From: Salibacterium aidingense DSM 18341 | GTDB lineage: Bacteria > Bacillota > Bacilli > Bacillales > Marinococcaceae | Direction: 5' to 3' | DNA length: 64,000 nt | Assembly (NCBI RefSeq): GCF_000429685.1 | Contig: NZ_KE386940.1 | Location: 136,113-200,112, forward strand | Part shown: positions 1 through 7,467 of the stretch, in pieces | Position numbering within the stretch: the stretch's first letter is position 1 | How the letters are laid out: the number at the start of each line of letters is the position of its first letter | Position numbers and translations under genes: made by a program | The notes under the pieces: model-generated | Seen by the model: only the letters and a program-made list of their open reading frames with translations | Database searches by the model: none | What the model was told of the DNA's origin: nothing

Positions 1-1034
1 GACTCGTGCTTTTCCCGCAGGAGTCGACCTATTTTGACTCCGCTGAATGGACGTTCTTGTTATATAAACCCTAAGATGTCCGTTTTACCAATTTTTCTTT
101 TGTTTGGCCCAACCTCCCTCTCTATTCAGTCGAGGCCGGCCACGAAGGCTCCTATGGGACGGAGACGAACTGAAGATTCACTTGGTAATGCGATCTTCTT
201 TACCAAGTGAGCTGAAGTCGTCCCCATGGAAAGCGCAGGGACCGGCCGCAGCGATTGTACAGCGGCAGACTCCGTTCCCATTGGGTGTTTTAAGAGGGCA
301 GATGCCGCATGAAAAAATCCGAACGACGCCAAATTCTAATAGAAAATGTAAGATAATCGTTCGGATTTTTATCTGCCCTATATGATTTTGTCCCAGCCCC
401 TTTTTGTACAATATCGACAAGTATAAAATTTCGCCTTTTCAAGGTCCAGTTACATCGTCATCGGCCCGAGGATCTGCAGGATGCAGGTCAATTCAGCGTT
501 GCCCCCGGATGTGGCGGTTTTAGCCGAATGTCCTTAAGACAATCCGCGACTTTCGCGGCAAGTCTCCTCGGCGGGTCTTCAGCCCTTGTCGCCGATAGCA
601 GACGCTTGCGCTTTTCTTATGGTAGGGAGGGAGAGGATACTAAGTGATCGATAGGGTGTTTTAGTGTCTTCCAAAGTGATTTTGTGGACACTATAACTCT
701 ATCATCTACGGTTAGTGTCCGCCAGCGGAAAATGGGAACCACTAGCGCCGGCTTTCAGCAGCATAGTAGTCTTAAACATAGACTGAGAGAAACTAAGCAG
801 CTGATTCATGTTCATGGTGTCCCTTTGTAATACTTCCCAGCGAAGATGGGAACTACATACATCAGATTTATTTGACAGTTATTTACCTGGCCCGTTTTGC
901 TGCATTAACAGAAGTGAAATCATCAAATGGGATTTCGGTGATTGTTGCATTTATTATTGCAGCTCAAGCCCCTTTTATTTCTGCTAAATTTTTACCACCG
1001 CATTGCAGCATTTCAGGAAAACGCCCTCTTCAGC
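1..1034. other. Intergenic zone with repeats, no convincing gene
   Basis: I see no intact gene here. The first 25 bases (a GACTC...GAGTC block rich in CCCGCAGG) and the block around 530-620 (GGCGGGTCTTCAG, GGCGACAAG on the reverse strand, GCGCAAGCG) resemble the GC-rich intergenic repeats common in Bacillaceae genomes; this is from memory, not a search. A long interrupted inverted repeat lies at 296-378 and a short TAGTGTC/GACACTA hairpin near 662-698. Open frames present have no ribosome binding site or recognisable domain. Confidence 0.55.
296..378. repeat. Two-part inverted repeat, terminator-like
   Basis: The left side carries GGGCAGAT (296-303) and AAAAATCCGAACGA (313-326). The right side carries the exact complements in order, TCGTTCGGATTTTT (357-370) and ATCTGCCC (371-378). 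The inner arms are 14 bp, and the A and T runs would give termination in either direction. No adjacent gene is intact, so what it terminates is unknown. Confidence 0.6.
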
Positions 1035-1223
1035 TTAAATAGTATAGATCCCTACATACAAACCAATTCCAACTGTGAGTAAAAGAAAAGCAGCCATTAC
1101 CTTTCGATACTCTTGAAATTCATTTATTCCCCAAACTAAAAACATTCCTCCTAAAAGCAAATGTATATAAGGCATTATTCTATGTTCCTTGGTTATAAAA
1201 CTGTAACTTGATCCAGTCTTCAT
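1035..1223 (-). CDS. DUF3953-like small membrane protein, N-terminally shortened
   Basis: The last 55 or so residues fit the DUF3953 pattern: a YSFIT block, then MPYIHLLLGGMFLVWG and a final hydrophobic stretch ending GLYVGIYTI. Family members are usually around 75 residues with an extra N-terminal membrane helix, which is missing here. I placed the start at the ATG at 1223 because GGAG sits 6 bases before it, giving 62 residues. An upstream ATG at 1328 would add residues antisense to another membrane-gene fragment and unlike the family. The shortened N-terminus and decaying surroundings make it uncertain that the gene works. A second, shorter copy of the same 3' end lies at 2082-2140. Confidence 0.5.
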   Translation of the reverse strand: MKTGSSYSFITKEHRIMPYIHLLLGGMFLVWGINEFQEYRKVMAAFLLLTVGIGLYVGIYTI

Positions 1224-1275
1224 TCTTTTCTCCATTTTAAATTTTACTGGATGGAGTTTCTGGGTTATATCTTGA

Positions 1276-1554
1276 CCTACTGTCGCCGCAGTATTTATCT
1301 TATCTCTCCTAACAGCAGCCACGTCCACGTTTATTTCCAGAGTTATTTCAAGATATATTACATTAATTGGTATTTATGTTCCAATAGCGGTTATTTTAAT
1401 ATATTTGATCTCCCAATATCTCATTTCTTATTTGTTAATCACTGATTATCCTATGTCTCTTACAATAATCACGTATGCAGGTTTAATCATTGTAAGCAGC
1501 TTCCTCCTCATTTTTAGGTGGAAAAAGAGAGACAAGTGGATATCTTCTGAATAA
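1276..1554 (+). pseudogene. C-terminal fragment of a membrane protein
   Basis: The frame is open from just after a TGA at 1273 to the TAA at 1552 but has no start codon with a ribosome binding site near its beginning. It would encode about 92 very hydrophobic residues with three likely membrane segments and a basic tail (FRWKKRDKWISSE). I do not recognise the family. Its 5' end overlaps, antisense, the region upstream of the DUF3953-like gene, so it is most simply a truncated gene left by a deletion or rearrangement. Confidence 0.45.
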
Positions 1555-1643
1555 GGGTGGAGGTTACCGATTTCCGCCCCTTTCGCCTACTTGACTACTT
1601 TTATTTTTCATTCTTTTTATAGCAGAAAATGAAATCGCTTTCA

Positions 1644-1652
1644 TGATATAAT
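1644..1652 (+). promoter_or_regulatory. Extended -10 promoter of the small hydrophobic peptide gene
   Basis: TGATATAAT is a perfect extended -10 element. No good -35 is visible at the right distance, which is usual for extended -10 promoters. Transcription would start near 1659, giving a leader of about 60 bases before the peptide start at 1722. Confidence 0.6.
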
Positions 1653-1721
1653 AGATTTTAGATGCAATGGGAATTTCCTTTAAGGATGGGCAGCCACTCC
1701 CCGTGGAAAGGGGGTGGTGCT

Positions 1722-1790
1722 ATGTCTGATTTTCAGATCATCATGATATTGCTAACGGTATTGCTTATCATGGCATCAGGCAAAAAGTAA
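1722..1790 (+). CDS. 22-residue hydrophobic peptide, type I toxin-like
   Basis: A 22-codon frame encodes MSDFQIIMILLTVLLIMASG plus two lysines: one hydrophobic helix with a basic tail, as in the holin-like or TxpA/Fst-type membrane toxins of Gram-positive bacteria. A very strong ribosome binding site (AAAGGGGGTGG) lies 5-10 bases upstream. The frame is bounded by an extended -10 promoter and a perfect terminator hairpin directly at the stop codon. Bases 1679-1690 of the leader are exactly complementary to 1794-1805 in the terminator, so the 5' and 3' ends of the mRNA could pair, a feature known from type I toxin messages. Toxicity, and an antisense RNA antitoxin, are inferred only. Confidence 0.6.
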   Translation: MSDFQIIMILLTVLLIMASGKK

Positions 1791-1838
1791 AACCCCATCC
1801 TTAAATTAGAGCGGCAACTCTAAAAAGGATGGGGTTTT
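1789..1838. terminator. Bidirectional terminator of the peptide gene
   Basis: AAAACCCCATCCTT (1789-1802) and AAGGATGGGGTTTT (1825-1838) form a 14-bp perfect stem. A second small hairpin, TAGAG...CTCTA, sits in the loop. A/T runs on both sides allow termination in both directions, so a converging antisense RNA could also end here. Confidence 0.85.
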
Positions 1839-1839
1839 A

Positions 1840-2140
1840 AATTCCCCGATAAAATTGTTGCCCTCTTTGAAGGACCATTCGCATCTTCAAGAGGCAGGGG
1901 CAGTTCATCGCTGTCCCTAGCTTTTATTATGTGTTAACTGTACCATATTATGATGATAACATCAAAACAATAAATCGTAATGCTTTAAACAGAAGGGAAA
2001 TCATCAAATGGGTTCGGTAATCCAAAATAAAAATTTACAAGTAGTGGGAAGTAAGTTTCCCCCTTGTGACGTAGGTAGAGATTTATTCACCTAAAGTATA
2101 AATCCCTACATACAAACCAATTCCAGCTGTGAGTAAAAGA
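1840..2140. other. Gene-poor stretch with duplicated fragments
   Basis: There is no intact gene. Bases near 1988-2011 repeat a block at about 908-931 (ACAGAAG, then GAAATCATCAAATGGG), and 2082-2140 repeats the 3' end of the DUF3953-like gene at 1035-1100. The two blocks appear in the same order in both places, so this is a decayed partial duplication of the 905-1100 segment. Confidence 0.5.
2082..2140 (-). pseudogene. 3' fragment of a second DUF3953-like gene
   Basis: Read on the minus strand, the sequence encodes LLLTAGIGLYVGIYTLGE followed by a stop. This matches the C-terminus of the DUF3953-like protein at 1035-1223 almost residue for residue. The match ends abruptly at about 2140, exactly where a truncated lipoprotein gene begins on the other strand, which marks a recombination or deletion junction. 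Confidence 0.65.
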
Positions 2141-2606
2141 CCGGTGCTGATGATTCTAACAAAACATCTTCGAAAGAAAGGGAAAACAAAGAGTCAAATA
2201 ATCCATCTAACAGCGAAAAAAGTGATACATTATCCAGTTATTCTTCCAGCGAGATCGAATATGCCAGAGTATGGTTACAGCTTGGAGCGAATCCAGACAT
2301 AGACACATTGTACGTCGAACATATTTCAACTGGTGAACCACTCCATGCTGATGATGAAACGAGCATTGACTATCCAGAAGACGTCATCCAGTTATCAGGC
2401 TCCCGCTTAGTAGATGGATCTGTAACGTATAGCAGTAATGGAAATGGCACCATTAATGAATACAATATCCCTAAGCGTTGGGATGGGGAAAACCCTGCTG
2501 GTGAGGATGTCTATCAAGCGATTATTGAAATACAAAACAAGTATCTATTGATCCAGGCAACGATGATAAGGTGGCAGCATTGATTAAACTACTTGATATT
2601 AGGTAG
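2141..2606 (+). pseudogene. Lipoprotein gene broken at both ends
   Basis: The frame is open from the junction at about 2141 with no start codon. It first encodes a Ser/Asn/Glu-rich linker typical of the region after a lipobox, then a conserved-looking domain (EYARVWLQLG, DVIQLSGSRLVDGSVTYS). The reading frame runs to a TGA at 2581. From 2541 a different frame encodes VSIDPGNDDKVAALIKLLDI plus Arg and a stop at 2604-2606, clearly the true C-terminus. The gene has therefore lost its signal peptide and has a frameshift near 2538-2541. I recall similar secreted lipoproteins in other Bacillaceae but no named function. Confidence 0.65.
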
Positions 2607-2610
2607 CAAA

Positions 2611-2645
2611 CAGGCGTAAATCTCGAATAAATTTACACCTGCTGT
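2611..2645 (+). terminator. Weak terminator after the broken lipoprotein gene
   Basis: CAGGCGTAAAT pairs, with G-U or mismatch at one position, with ATTTACACCTG, followed by a T-rich stretch. Confidence 0.5.
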
Positions 2646-2681
2646 TGTTTTAAACCGTTATATCACCGAATAGAGCATGGT

Positions 2682-2895
2682 ATGAAAGGGGTGTTCATCA
2701 TTACAATATCATTAATATTTTTAGGGGTTGTAGGCATCCTTTCACTTTCAGTATTTATTATATCTGCAATCATGACAGGTAGAAAGAATGAGGAAATAAA
2801 ACGTTCCCTGAACTCTGGTTTTTGTTGGAATAATTAGTTTTTCGCTAGTTTTTTTGGAAATTCTAATACTTTCAGGGATTGGTGAGGTGGTTTAG
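2682..2895 (+). pseudogene. Frameshifted two-helix membrane protein
   Basis: An ATG at 2682 opens 51 codons with one membrane helix and a basic loop (TGRKNEEIKRS) before a stop at 2835. From 2815 another frame continues with a second hydrophobic segment (LVFVGIISFSLVFLEILILS) and stops at 2893. Joined, they give a two-helix protein of about 70 residues, so a one-base indel near 2815 has probably split the gene. The family is not recognised. Confidence 0.5.
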
Positions 2896-2940
2896 CAACG
2901 TTGGTTTTGCCACCCAACATCAACCTGGTACGCGGAATTT

Positions 2941-3004
2941 GCCATAAAAAAACTGCCCCTCCAGTTTTTACATTGTGCGTCCAACAATTGGGGTACAGTT
3001 CACT
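2941..3004 (-). mobile_element. Solitary end of an IS150-type insertion sequence
   Basis: On the minus strand the sequence runs ACTGTACCCCAATTGTTGGA, then a short hairpin ending in a T run. From memory this is how IS3-family (IS150 group) elements begin in Bacilli. No transposase frame follows; the similarity is lost after about 60 bases. It is probably a relic of an element that has otherwise been deleted. Comparison with IS databases would settle it. Confidence 0.4.
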
Positions 3005-3012
3005 ATGTTAAA

Positions 3013-3061
3013 AAGAGCAGTCCTGATAACATTATGAAACAACGGGAACAGGACTGCTCTT
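3013..3061. terminator. Inverted repeat near the end of the exonuclease operon
   Basis: AAGAGCAGTCCTG (3013-3025) and CAGGACTGCTCTT (3049-3061) form a 13-bp perfect stem. On the minus strand the stem is followed by TTTTTAACATAG, so it can serve as the terminator of the leftward operon ending at 3109. Confidence 0.6.
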
Positions 3062-3108
3062 AACCATATGGTTAAGTTATAGTAGTGTTTTCAAAAACAC
3101 TAGAAAGA

Positions 3109-4134
3109 TCATTGCTCCAGTAGTTCTTTCATGTAATACTCTCCGGCCGGGCTCTGCTGCTGCAAAAGCTGGACGGTAAGTTTGACATCATCAAGGGCGC
3201 GGTGGCTCTGGTGCTGGGTTAGCTGATGGCGCCGGCAGAGATCAAGCAGTTTTCTCGTCGGGAAGCCGTACCGTTTCCAACTTATGCCCTGTACCGAACA
3301 ACGCCACTTCATCGCCGCAGCAGCGGGAAAATAGCGTTGCACGAAGCTCCGGTCAAAGGAAGCATTATGCGCAATGACAACATCCGTTTCATGGAACAAC
3401 CGCTCCAGCCGGGGGAAGTCAATTTGCCTGCCCGCCACGTCTTTGTCACGAATGCCATGAATCCGGGACACCGCCGGCGGGATTGGAAAGCTGGGTTCAT
3501 GCAGTTGGTCGACTTCTTCTAGAATTCCGGTGATCTCCCCGTTTTGCTGATCCACGCGGCAGAGCATCACCCCGATCTCGACAATTTCATCGCGGGCTCT
3601 GGACATTCCGGTAGTCTCCACGTCAAGGACGGCGGCTTTTATCTGTCTTTCCTCAGGAACGGAGGCGGGAAACCAAAGGGAATAACCGGAGGAATCCGGC
3701 AGTTTTTTCACCGTGTAGGAATTTGCGGTATACCAGCGGAGGGCGGTTTCATCGCACTCTTTTTGTAACGCGGCCGCGGCCTCGTTTTCGAGGATACCCG
3801 GATGGGACCGGATATAAGCATGAAGAGCTTCTTTTGCCTTTTCCATCGCCTCGACCCGGGCAAGAACGGCTTCTTTTCGTTCCGCTGGATAAGCACCCGC
3901 CTGATCTGCACGATCTACGACGTCCCGTGCCTCTTGAAAACGATCGCGTGCGGCATAAGCCTGAATCAACGTTTCCCGGCAGAAAATTGAACGGGGCTGC
4001 TCTGTGAAATGAGGGAGCACTTCCGGCAGCAGCTCCATTCCCTGTTCACAAAGAGCGATCAACTCGCTGCTGTATCTGCGGTGTTTTTTAATGGTGTTAT
4101 GAATCGCAGTAAATTCATCTACGTCTCTATTCAT
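3109..4134 (-). CDS. DEDDh 3'-5' exonuclease with long N-terminal extension
   Basis: Residues 165-325 form a DnaQ/RNase T-type exonuclease domain. The catalytic acids are D171 and E173 (LDVETTG), D261 (HNASFD), H311 and D316 (SHRALDD), so all five DEDDh positions are present. Such a protein removes 3' nucleotides from DNA or RNA. Residues 1-160 are helical, TPR-like and without a recognised domain; many stand-alone family members lack this part. The start at 4134 is preceded by AAAGGATGAG. It is the last gene of a tight three-gene leftward operon after ywbE. The exact substrate cannot be told from sequence. Confidence 0.85.
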   Translation of the reverse strand: MNRDVDEFTAIHNTIKKHRRYSSELIALCEQGMELLPEVLPHFTEQPRSIFCRETLIQAYAARDRFQEARDVVDRADQAGAYPAERKEAVLARVEAMEKAKEALHAYIRSHPGILENEAAAALQKECDETALRWYTANSYTVKKLPDSSGYSLWFPASVPEERQIKAAVLDVETTGMSRARDEIVEIGVMLCRVDQQNGEITGILEEVDQLHEPSFPIPPAVSRIHGIRDKDVAGRQIDFPRLERLFHETDVVIAHNASFDRSFVQRYFPAAAAMKWRCSVQGISWKRYGFPTRKLLDLCRRHQLTQHQSHRALDDVKLTVQLLQQQSPAGEYYMKELLEQ

Positions 4135-4138
4135 GAGC

Positions 4139-4342
4139 TCATCCTTTAAAAATTTCCTTCACCCGGCCGACGTTTCCATCGGTCAGCCTGACTTTGATCC
4201 CGTGAGGATGAGAGGGGGAATTGGTCAAAATATCCTGGATCACCCCTCTTGTCCGTTTCCCGGAACGCTGATCCCGTTTAAGAACAATCGCTACTTCCAT
4301 TCCCGGTTTCAGAGCTGATCTGCTTTGGCCGTTACCTGACAT
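4139..4342 (-). CDS. ywbE: YwbE family protein (DUF2196)
   Basis: This 67-residue protein matches the YwbE family along its length: a lysine/arginine-rich start, RTRGVIQDILTNSPSHPHGI in the middle and a VRLTDGNVGRVKEI tail. Family members are small basic proteins of unknown function; a nucleic-acid-binding role is only a guess. The gene overlaps the 3' end of the upstream TPR gene by 11 bases and ends 4 bases before the exonuclease start, so the three are probably translationally coupled. Confidence 0.85.
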   Translation of the reverse strand: MSGNGQSRSALKPGMEVAIVLKRDQRSGKRTRGVIQDILTNSPSHPHGIKVRLTDGNVGRVKEIFKG

Positions 4343-5972
4343 CTGCGTTCCCCCCGTATCCTGCTTTCCGGTAAAGCCGGTACGCTTCCCGAAACGCTTC
4401 AGCTGGTTTATTCAGAGCGGCAATCCGACGGACAATCAAGTCATGGTGTTTGGAAGGAAATAAAAAGAACACCCCGGAAGTCATCGAAAACCCTTCAAAT
4501 GGCAGGAGTCTGGCATAAATTAAATCTCCGGCGGAGGCATGGACGCTGAAGTGGGTATCGATGATTTCACGCTCTACACCAGTGAGGAGATCTGTTAAAC
4601 AAACTGTGCCATCCACCTTGCTTCCGCCTTTCACATCAAACAAGGAAGCCTCCGCTTTCAGCATCTGTTCGAGAAAATAGTTCCGGCTTCCTTCTTCCGA
4701 ATTTTCTTCCTGATAATGATGAATGCCTGCCTTTCCATCGATCCTGTTTTCATAAATCACAGCATCGGTGATCACATCACGGTCAAACACGGCATCTTCT
4801 TCAAAGGGAACGCCAAGCCATTCTCCCATGTCGCGCATAATATGAGGTCCGTTTTTCTCCACCAGGTAGGAAAAAATGTCAGTATGGAGCTGGACCCCGG
4901 TTTGGCGGAGCTGCTTATATGTTTCGAGATTTTCCTGTTTCACGCGGGCCCGCTCTGGCTCCAGCAGATGGTGCCAGGTTTGTTCTTTCTCTTCAAGTTC
5001 TTCTATCCGGCTTCCAAGAAAAAGCTCCGCGAGCGGGTAAAAAGAGGCAAGCATTGTCTCTTCGTTCTGGAAGTGCTCCAGTTTCTCCCATATTTCGTTA
5101 TCGGAAAGCGAAAGAAAATCCTGCAGAGCCCCGCTGCCAATCGAGGCAGCATCTTCGGCTGTCGGGAAAGCGGATCCTGTTCCCGCTTTTTTCATAGCTT
5201 CGAGTTCCCATAAGCTGTGTGCGGCGACATCCCGGAGCATAAGAGGATCCAGCTCTGCATACCGATGAACGCTGAGCAGCACCTGGACAAAATAAAACCG
5301 GGACGCTTCCAGGTTCACGGTGTCGAGGATCTGCGCAAGGGTATAAAGGGCTTCCGTATGGTCCGGGGCAAGTTTGACCGCCTGTTCCAGAGCGGCGGCA
5401 GCAAGATCAGCCCGATGGCCCTTGTAATACAGAATGCCTAATTTGTACCAGAGAAACGCATTTTCCGGATCCTTGCGCAAATAGTGGAGCAGATGCTCCT
5501 CTCCATCTGTGGTCCAGGTTGGTTTGTAATCATCAAAAAGGCGGGACTCTCCATTCACCGGAATCGATGGGTCGTCGGGATTCTCCGCATTTCCGAGCAC
5601 ACCAAGATACACCGATTTTTCCAGTCGCTCGCTCCAATCCCATTCACCGGCTGTGTTACAGTTTTCACAACGAAAATAGAACGGAAACTGGACTTTATCT
5701 GCCGCTGTCATTTCTTGTGTAATCAGCTGGGAGGTATCGATTTCCGAATAATCGAGGAGCGGCTGGCCGATGTTGTATTTTGCCCGGTGGCCGCATTGCC
5801 GGCAGGTCAGCATATGGCGGTTTCTCCGGAAAAACCGGGGCATGTTTTTTAAATGGGCCGTGACTTCCTGTACATAACGTCCGGGAAGACGGCTGCTCTC
5901 CGGGAGAACGACATCCTCCGGCAGGGTATCTTCGGCTAATAACTCATAAAGTGCTGGATTGATAAGAAGCAT
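4332..5972 (-). CDS. TPR protein with an N-terminal zinc ribbon
   Basis: The 546-residue protein has a four-cysteine zinc site near the N-terminus (C57, C60, C102, C105) and TPR-like helices at about 160-215 (LWYKLGILYYKGHRADLAAA region). The C-terminal 150 residues are predicted mixed and not recognised. There is no signal peptide or membrane segment, so it should be cytoplasmic. It is first in the operon with ywbE and the exonuclease, and a SigA-type promoter lies upstream. The function is unknown; the zinc ribbon, TPR and nuclease context suggests a nucleic-acid-related scaffold, as inference only. Confidence 0.7.
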   Translation of the reverse strand: MLLINPALYELLAEDTLPEDVVLPESSRLPGRYVQEVTAHLKNMPRFFRRNRHMLTCRQCGHRAKYNIGQPLLDYSEIDTSQLITQEMTAADKVQFPFYFRCENCNTAGEWDWSERLEKSVYLGVLGNAENPDDPSIPVNGESRLFDDYKPTWTTDGEEHLLHYLRKDPENAFLWYKLGILYYKGHRADLAAAALEQAVKLAPDHTEALYTLAQILDTVNLEASRFYFVQVLLSVHRYAELDPLMLRDVAAHSLWELEAMKKAGTGSAFPTAEDAASIGSGALQDFLSLSDNEIWEKLEHFQNEETMLASFYPLAELFLGSRIEELEEKEQTWHHLLEPERARVKQENLETYKQLRQTGVQLHTDIFSYLVEKNGPHIMRDMGEWLGVPFEEDAVFDRDVITDAVIYENRIDGKAGIHHYQEENSEEGSRNYFLEQMLKAEASLFDVKGGSKVDGTVCLTDLLTGVEREIIDTHFSVHASAGDLIYARLLPFEGFSMTSGVFFLFPSKHHDLIVRRIAALNKPAEAFREAYRLYRKAGYGGNADVR

Positions 5973-6017
5973 AATATGTATATCCTTATCCTTTCATACA
6001 ATTTTTTTCTCTATTGT

Positions 6018-6047
6018 ATCATAGCGGAAGGAAAATCCGTGTGACAA
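6018..6047 (-). promoter_or_regulatory. SigA-type promoter of the TPR/ywbE/exonuclease operon
   Basis: On the minus strand TTGTCA (6047-6042) is followed after 18 bases by TATGAT (6023-6018). The distance to the start codon at 5972 is about 45 bases. Confidence 0.6.
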
Positions 6048-6195
6048 TCGAATAAAACAGGGAGTTAAAAAGATAATCGCCCGGCATAAAAAGATAACGG
6101 GCTGGGATGATAAGGAAATAGGTTTGCTGCTGATAAACGAGCCCAGGTAAGGAGAAAATCAAGCTGGGTAAAAAAGAAAATGGCAGCTGATCATA

Positions 6196-6232
6196 GAAAA
6201 ACCCCGATTTCCCTATCCAGGAAAAATCGGAG
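6196..6232 (-). terminator. Terminator of the flavin monooxygenase gene
   Basis: On the minus strand, CCGATTT and AAATCGG arms close a hairpin that is followed by GGGTTTTT, immediately after the stop codon at 6243. Confidence 0.75.
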
Positions 6233-6242
6233 CCGGTTCCAT

Positions 6243-7259
6243 TTAACGGGAGGGGTTCATTATGTCAGCGACGATTTCATAGGAATGCAGACGGGCGCTG
6301 TGATCATAAATCTGCGCGTTCACCATGATTTCATCGGCCTGTGTGTCATTCAGAAAGGTCTGCAGGTCTGCTTTCACTTTCTCCGGTCCGCCGATTATGG
6401 AAGAGCCGAGCTGCCGCTGGAGCGAATATTTTTCATGCTCGGTCCAGATGCTGTCCATGTCTTCCACCGGCGGCTGCAGTTTCATTTCCGTGCTGCGGAC
6501 AAGATTGAGAAACTGCTGCTTCATGGTCGTACTTAAATATTGGGCTTCCTCGTCGGAATCTGCGGCAATGACATTGGCGCAGACGAGGGCATATGGTTCC
6601 TCCAGTTCTTGGGAGGGCTGGAACGATTCGCGGTACAGGTTCATAGCCGGTATGGTATTATCAGGTGAAAAATGGCTGGCGAAGGCAAACGGCAGGCCGA
6701 GCTGGCCGGCAAGCTGGGCACTGAAGCCGCTCGAGCCGAGCAGCCAGATCGGCATCGTCAGCCCCTGTCCGGGGACGGCCCGGATCCGCTGTGGTCCGGA
6801 AGCAAGCGACGGATCAAAGTACTGACGAAGTTCATGCAGCAGCTGTGGAAAATCGCTGCCGTCGCTTTTACTATTGCGGCGGAGCGCCTGCATCGTCAGC
6901 TGGTCGGTGCCGGGGGCGCGTCCGAGACCGAGATCAATCCGATCCGGATACAATGTTTCCAGGGTGCCGAATTGTTCTGCAATCACAAGCGGAGAGTGGT
7001 TCGGGAGCATAATGCCGCCTGACCCCACCCGGATCGTTGAGGTGGCGCCGGCTACGTGGCCAATCAGAACAGAGGTAGCAGAACTCCCGATAAACGGCAT
7101 ATTATGATGCTCGGCCAGCCAGTAACGCTCAAAACCCCACTTTTCCACATGACGGGCCAGGTCTACCGTATTCTGATACGAATCAGCGGCAGTGCCCCCT
7201 TCTACGATGGGAGATAAATCCAGCGCAGAATAGCGTACATTTTCAAATGTATTGGTCAT
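6243..7259 (-). CDS. Luciferase-like flavin-dependent monooxygenase
   Basis: The 338 residues form a single bacterial-luciferase-like (LLM) TIM-barrel domain, close to the 'luciferase family oxidoreductase, group 1' type. Typical blocks are [21 protein letters not shown] and [12 protein letters not shown]. Such enzymes use reduced flavin and oxygen, often FMNH2 from a partner reductase, but the substrate is unknown. It is monocistronic with its own terminator and is transcribed divergently from the AbrB-CHAD gene. The start at 7259 is preceded by GAAGGAAG about 9 bases upstream. Confidence 0.85.
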   Translation of the reverse strand: MTNTFENVRYSALDLSPIVEGGTAADSYQNTVDLARHVEKWGFERYWLAEHHNMPFIGSSATSVLIGHVAGATSTIRVGSGGIMLPNHSPLVIAEQFGTLETLYPDRIDLGLGRAPGTDQLTMQALRRNSKSDGSDFPQLLHELRQYFDPSLASGPQRIRAVPGQGLTMPIWLLGSSGFSAQLAGQLGLPFAFASHFSPDNTIPAMNLYRESFQPSQELEEPYALVCANVIAADSDEEAQYLSTTMKQQFLNLVRSTEMKLQPPVEDMDSIWTEHEKYSLQRQLGSSIIGGPEKVKADLQTFLNDTQADEIMVNAQIYDHSARLHSYEIVADIMNPSR

Positions 7260-7467
7260 ATCTATTCAACTTCCTTCTATATTAAAAATAAACCGATTTT
7301 ATTTTATCAATTTTCTTTAGGGTTCCAAAATAATTTGATTGTAAGGAATGGCTGAGCACATACACCGGGTGTCAAATAACTACCTGTCATTTCAGCCGGA
7401 GAATTCATAGTTTCGGGCAGAGGAATAAGGGAAAGAGAAAGAAAAAGGGAAAAGCGGGGGAAGAAAA

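Noticed and set aside
104-420. Several overlapping short frames on both strands
   Set aside because: They cross the inverted repeat at 296-378, overlap one another and have no ribosome binding site.
908-1000. Plus-strand frame with hydrophobic residues (ISVIVAFIIAAQAPF)
   Set aside because: It has no start signal and no family resemblance, and it partly overlaps a decayed repeat; too weak to call a gene.
1224-1328. N-terminal extension of the DUF3953-like protein
   Set aside because: The added residues are antisense to another gene fragment and do not resemble the family; a better start with a ribosome binding site exists at 1223.
4716-5213. A 165-codon open frame on the plus strand
   Set aside because: It lies wholly antisense to the TPR/zinc-ribbon gene, has no ribosome binding site, and its composition is that of a reverse-strand shadow.
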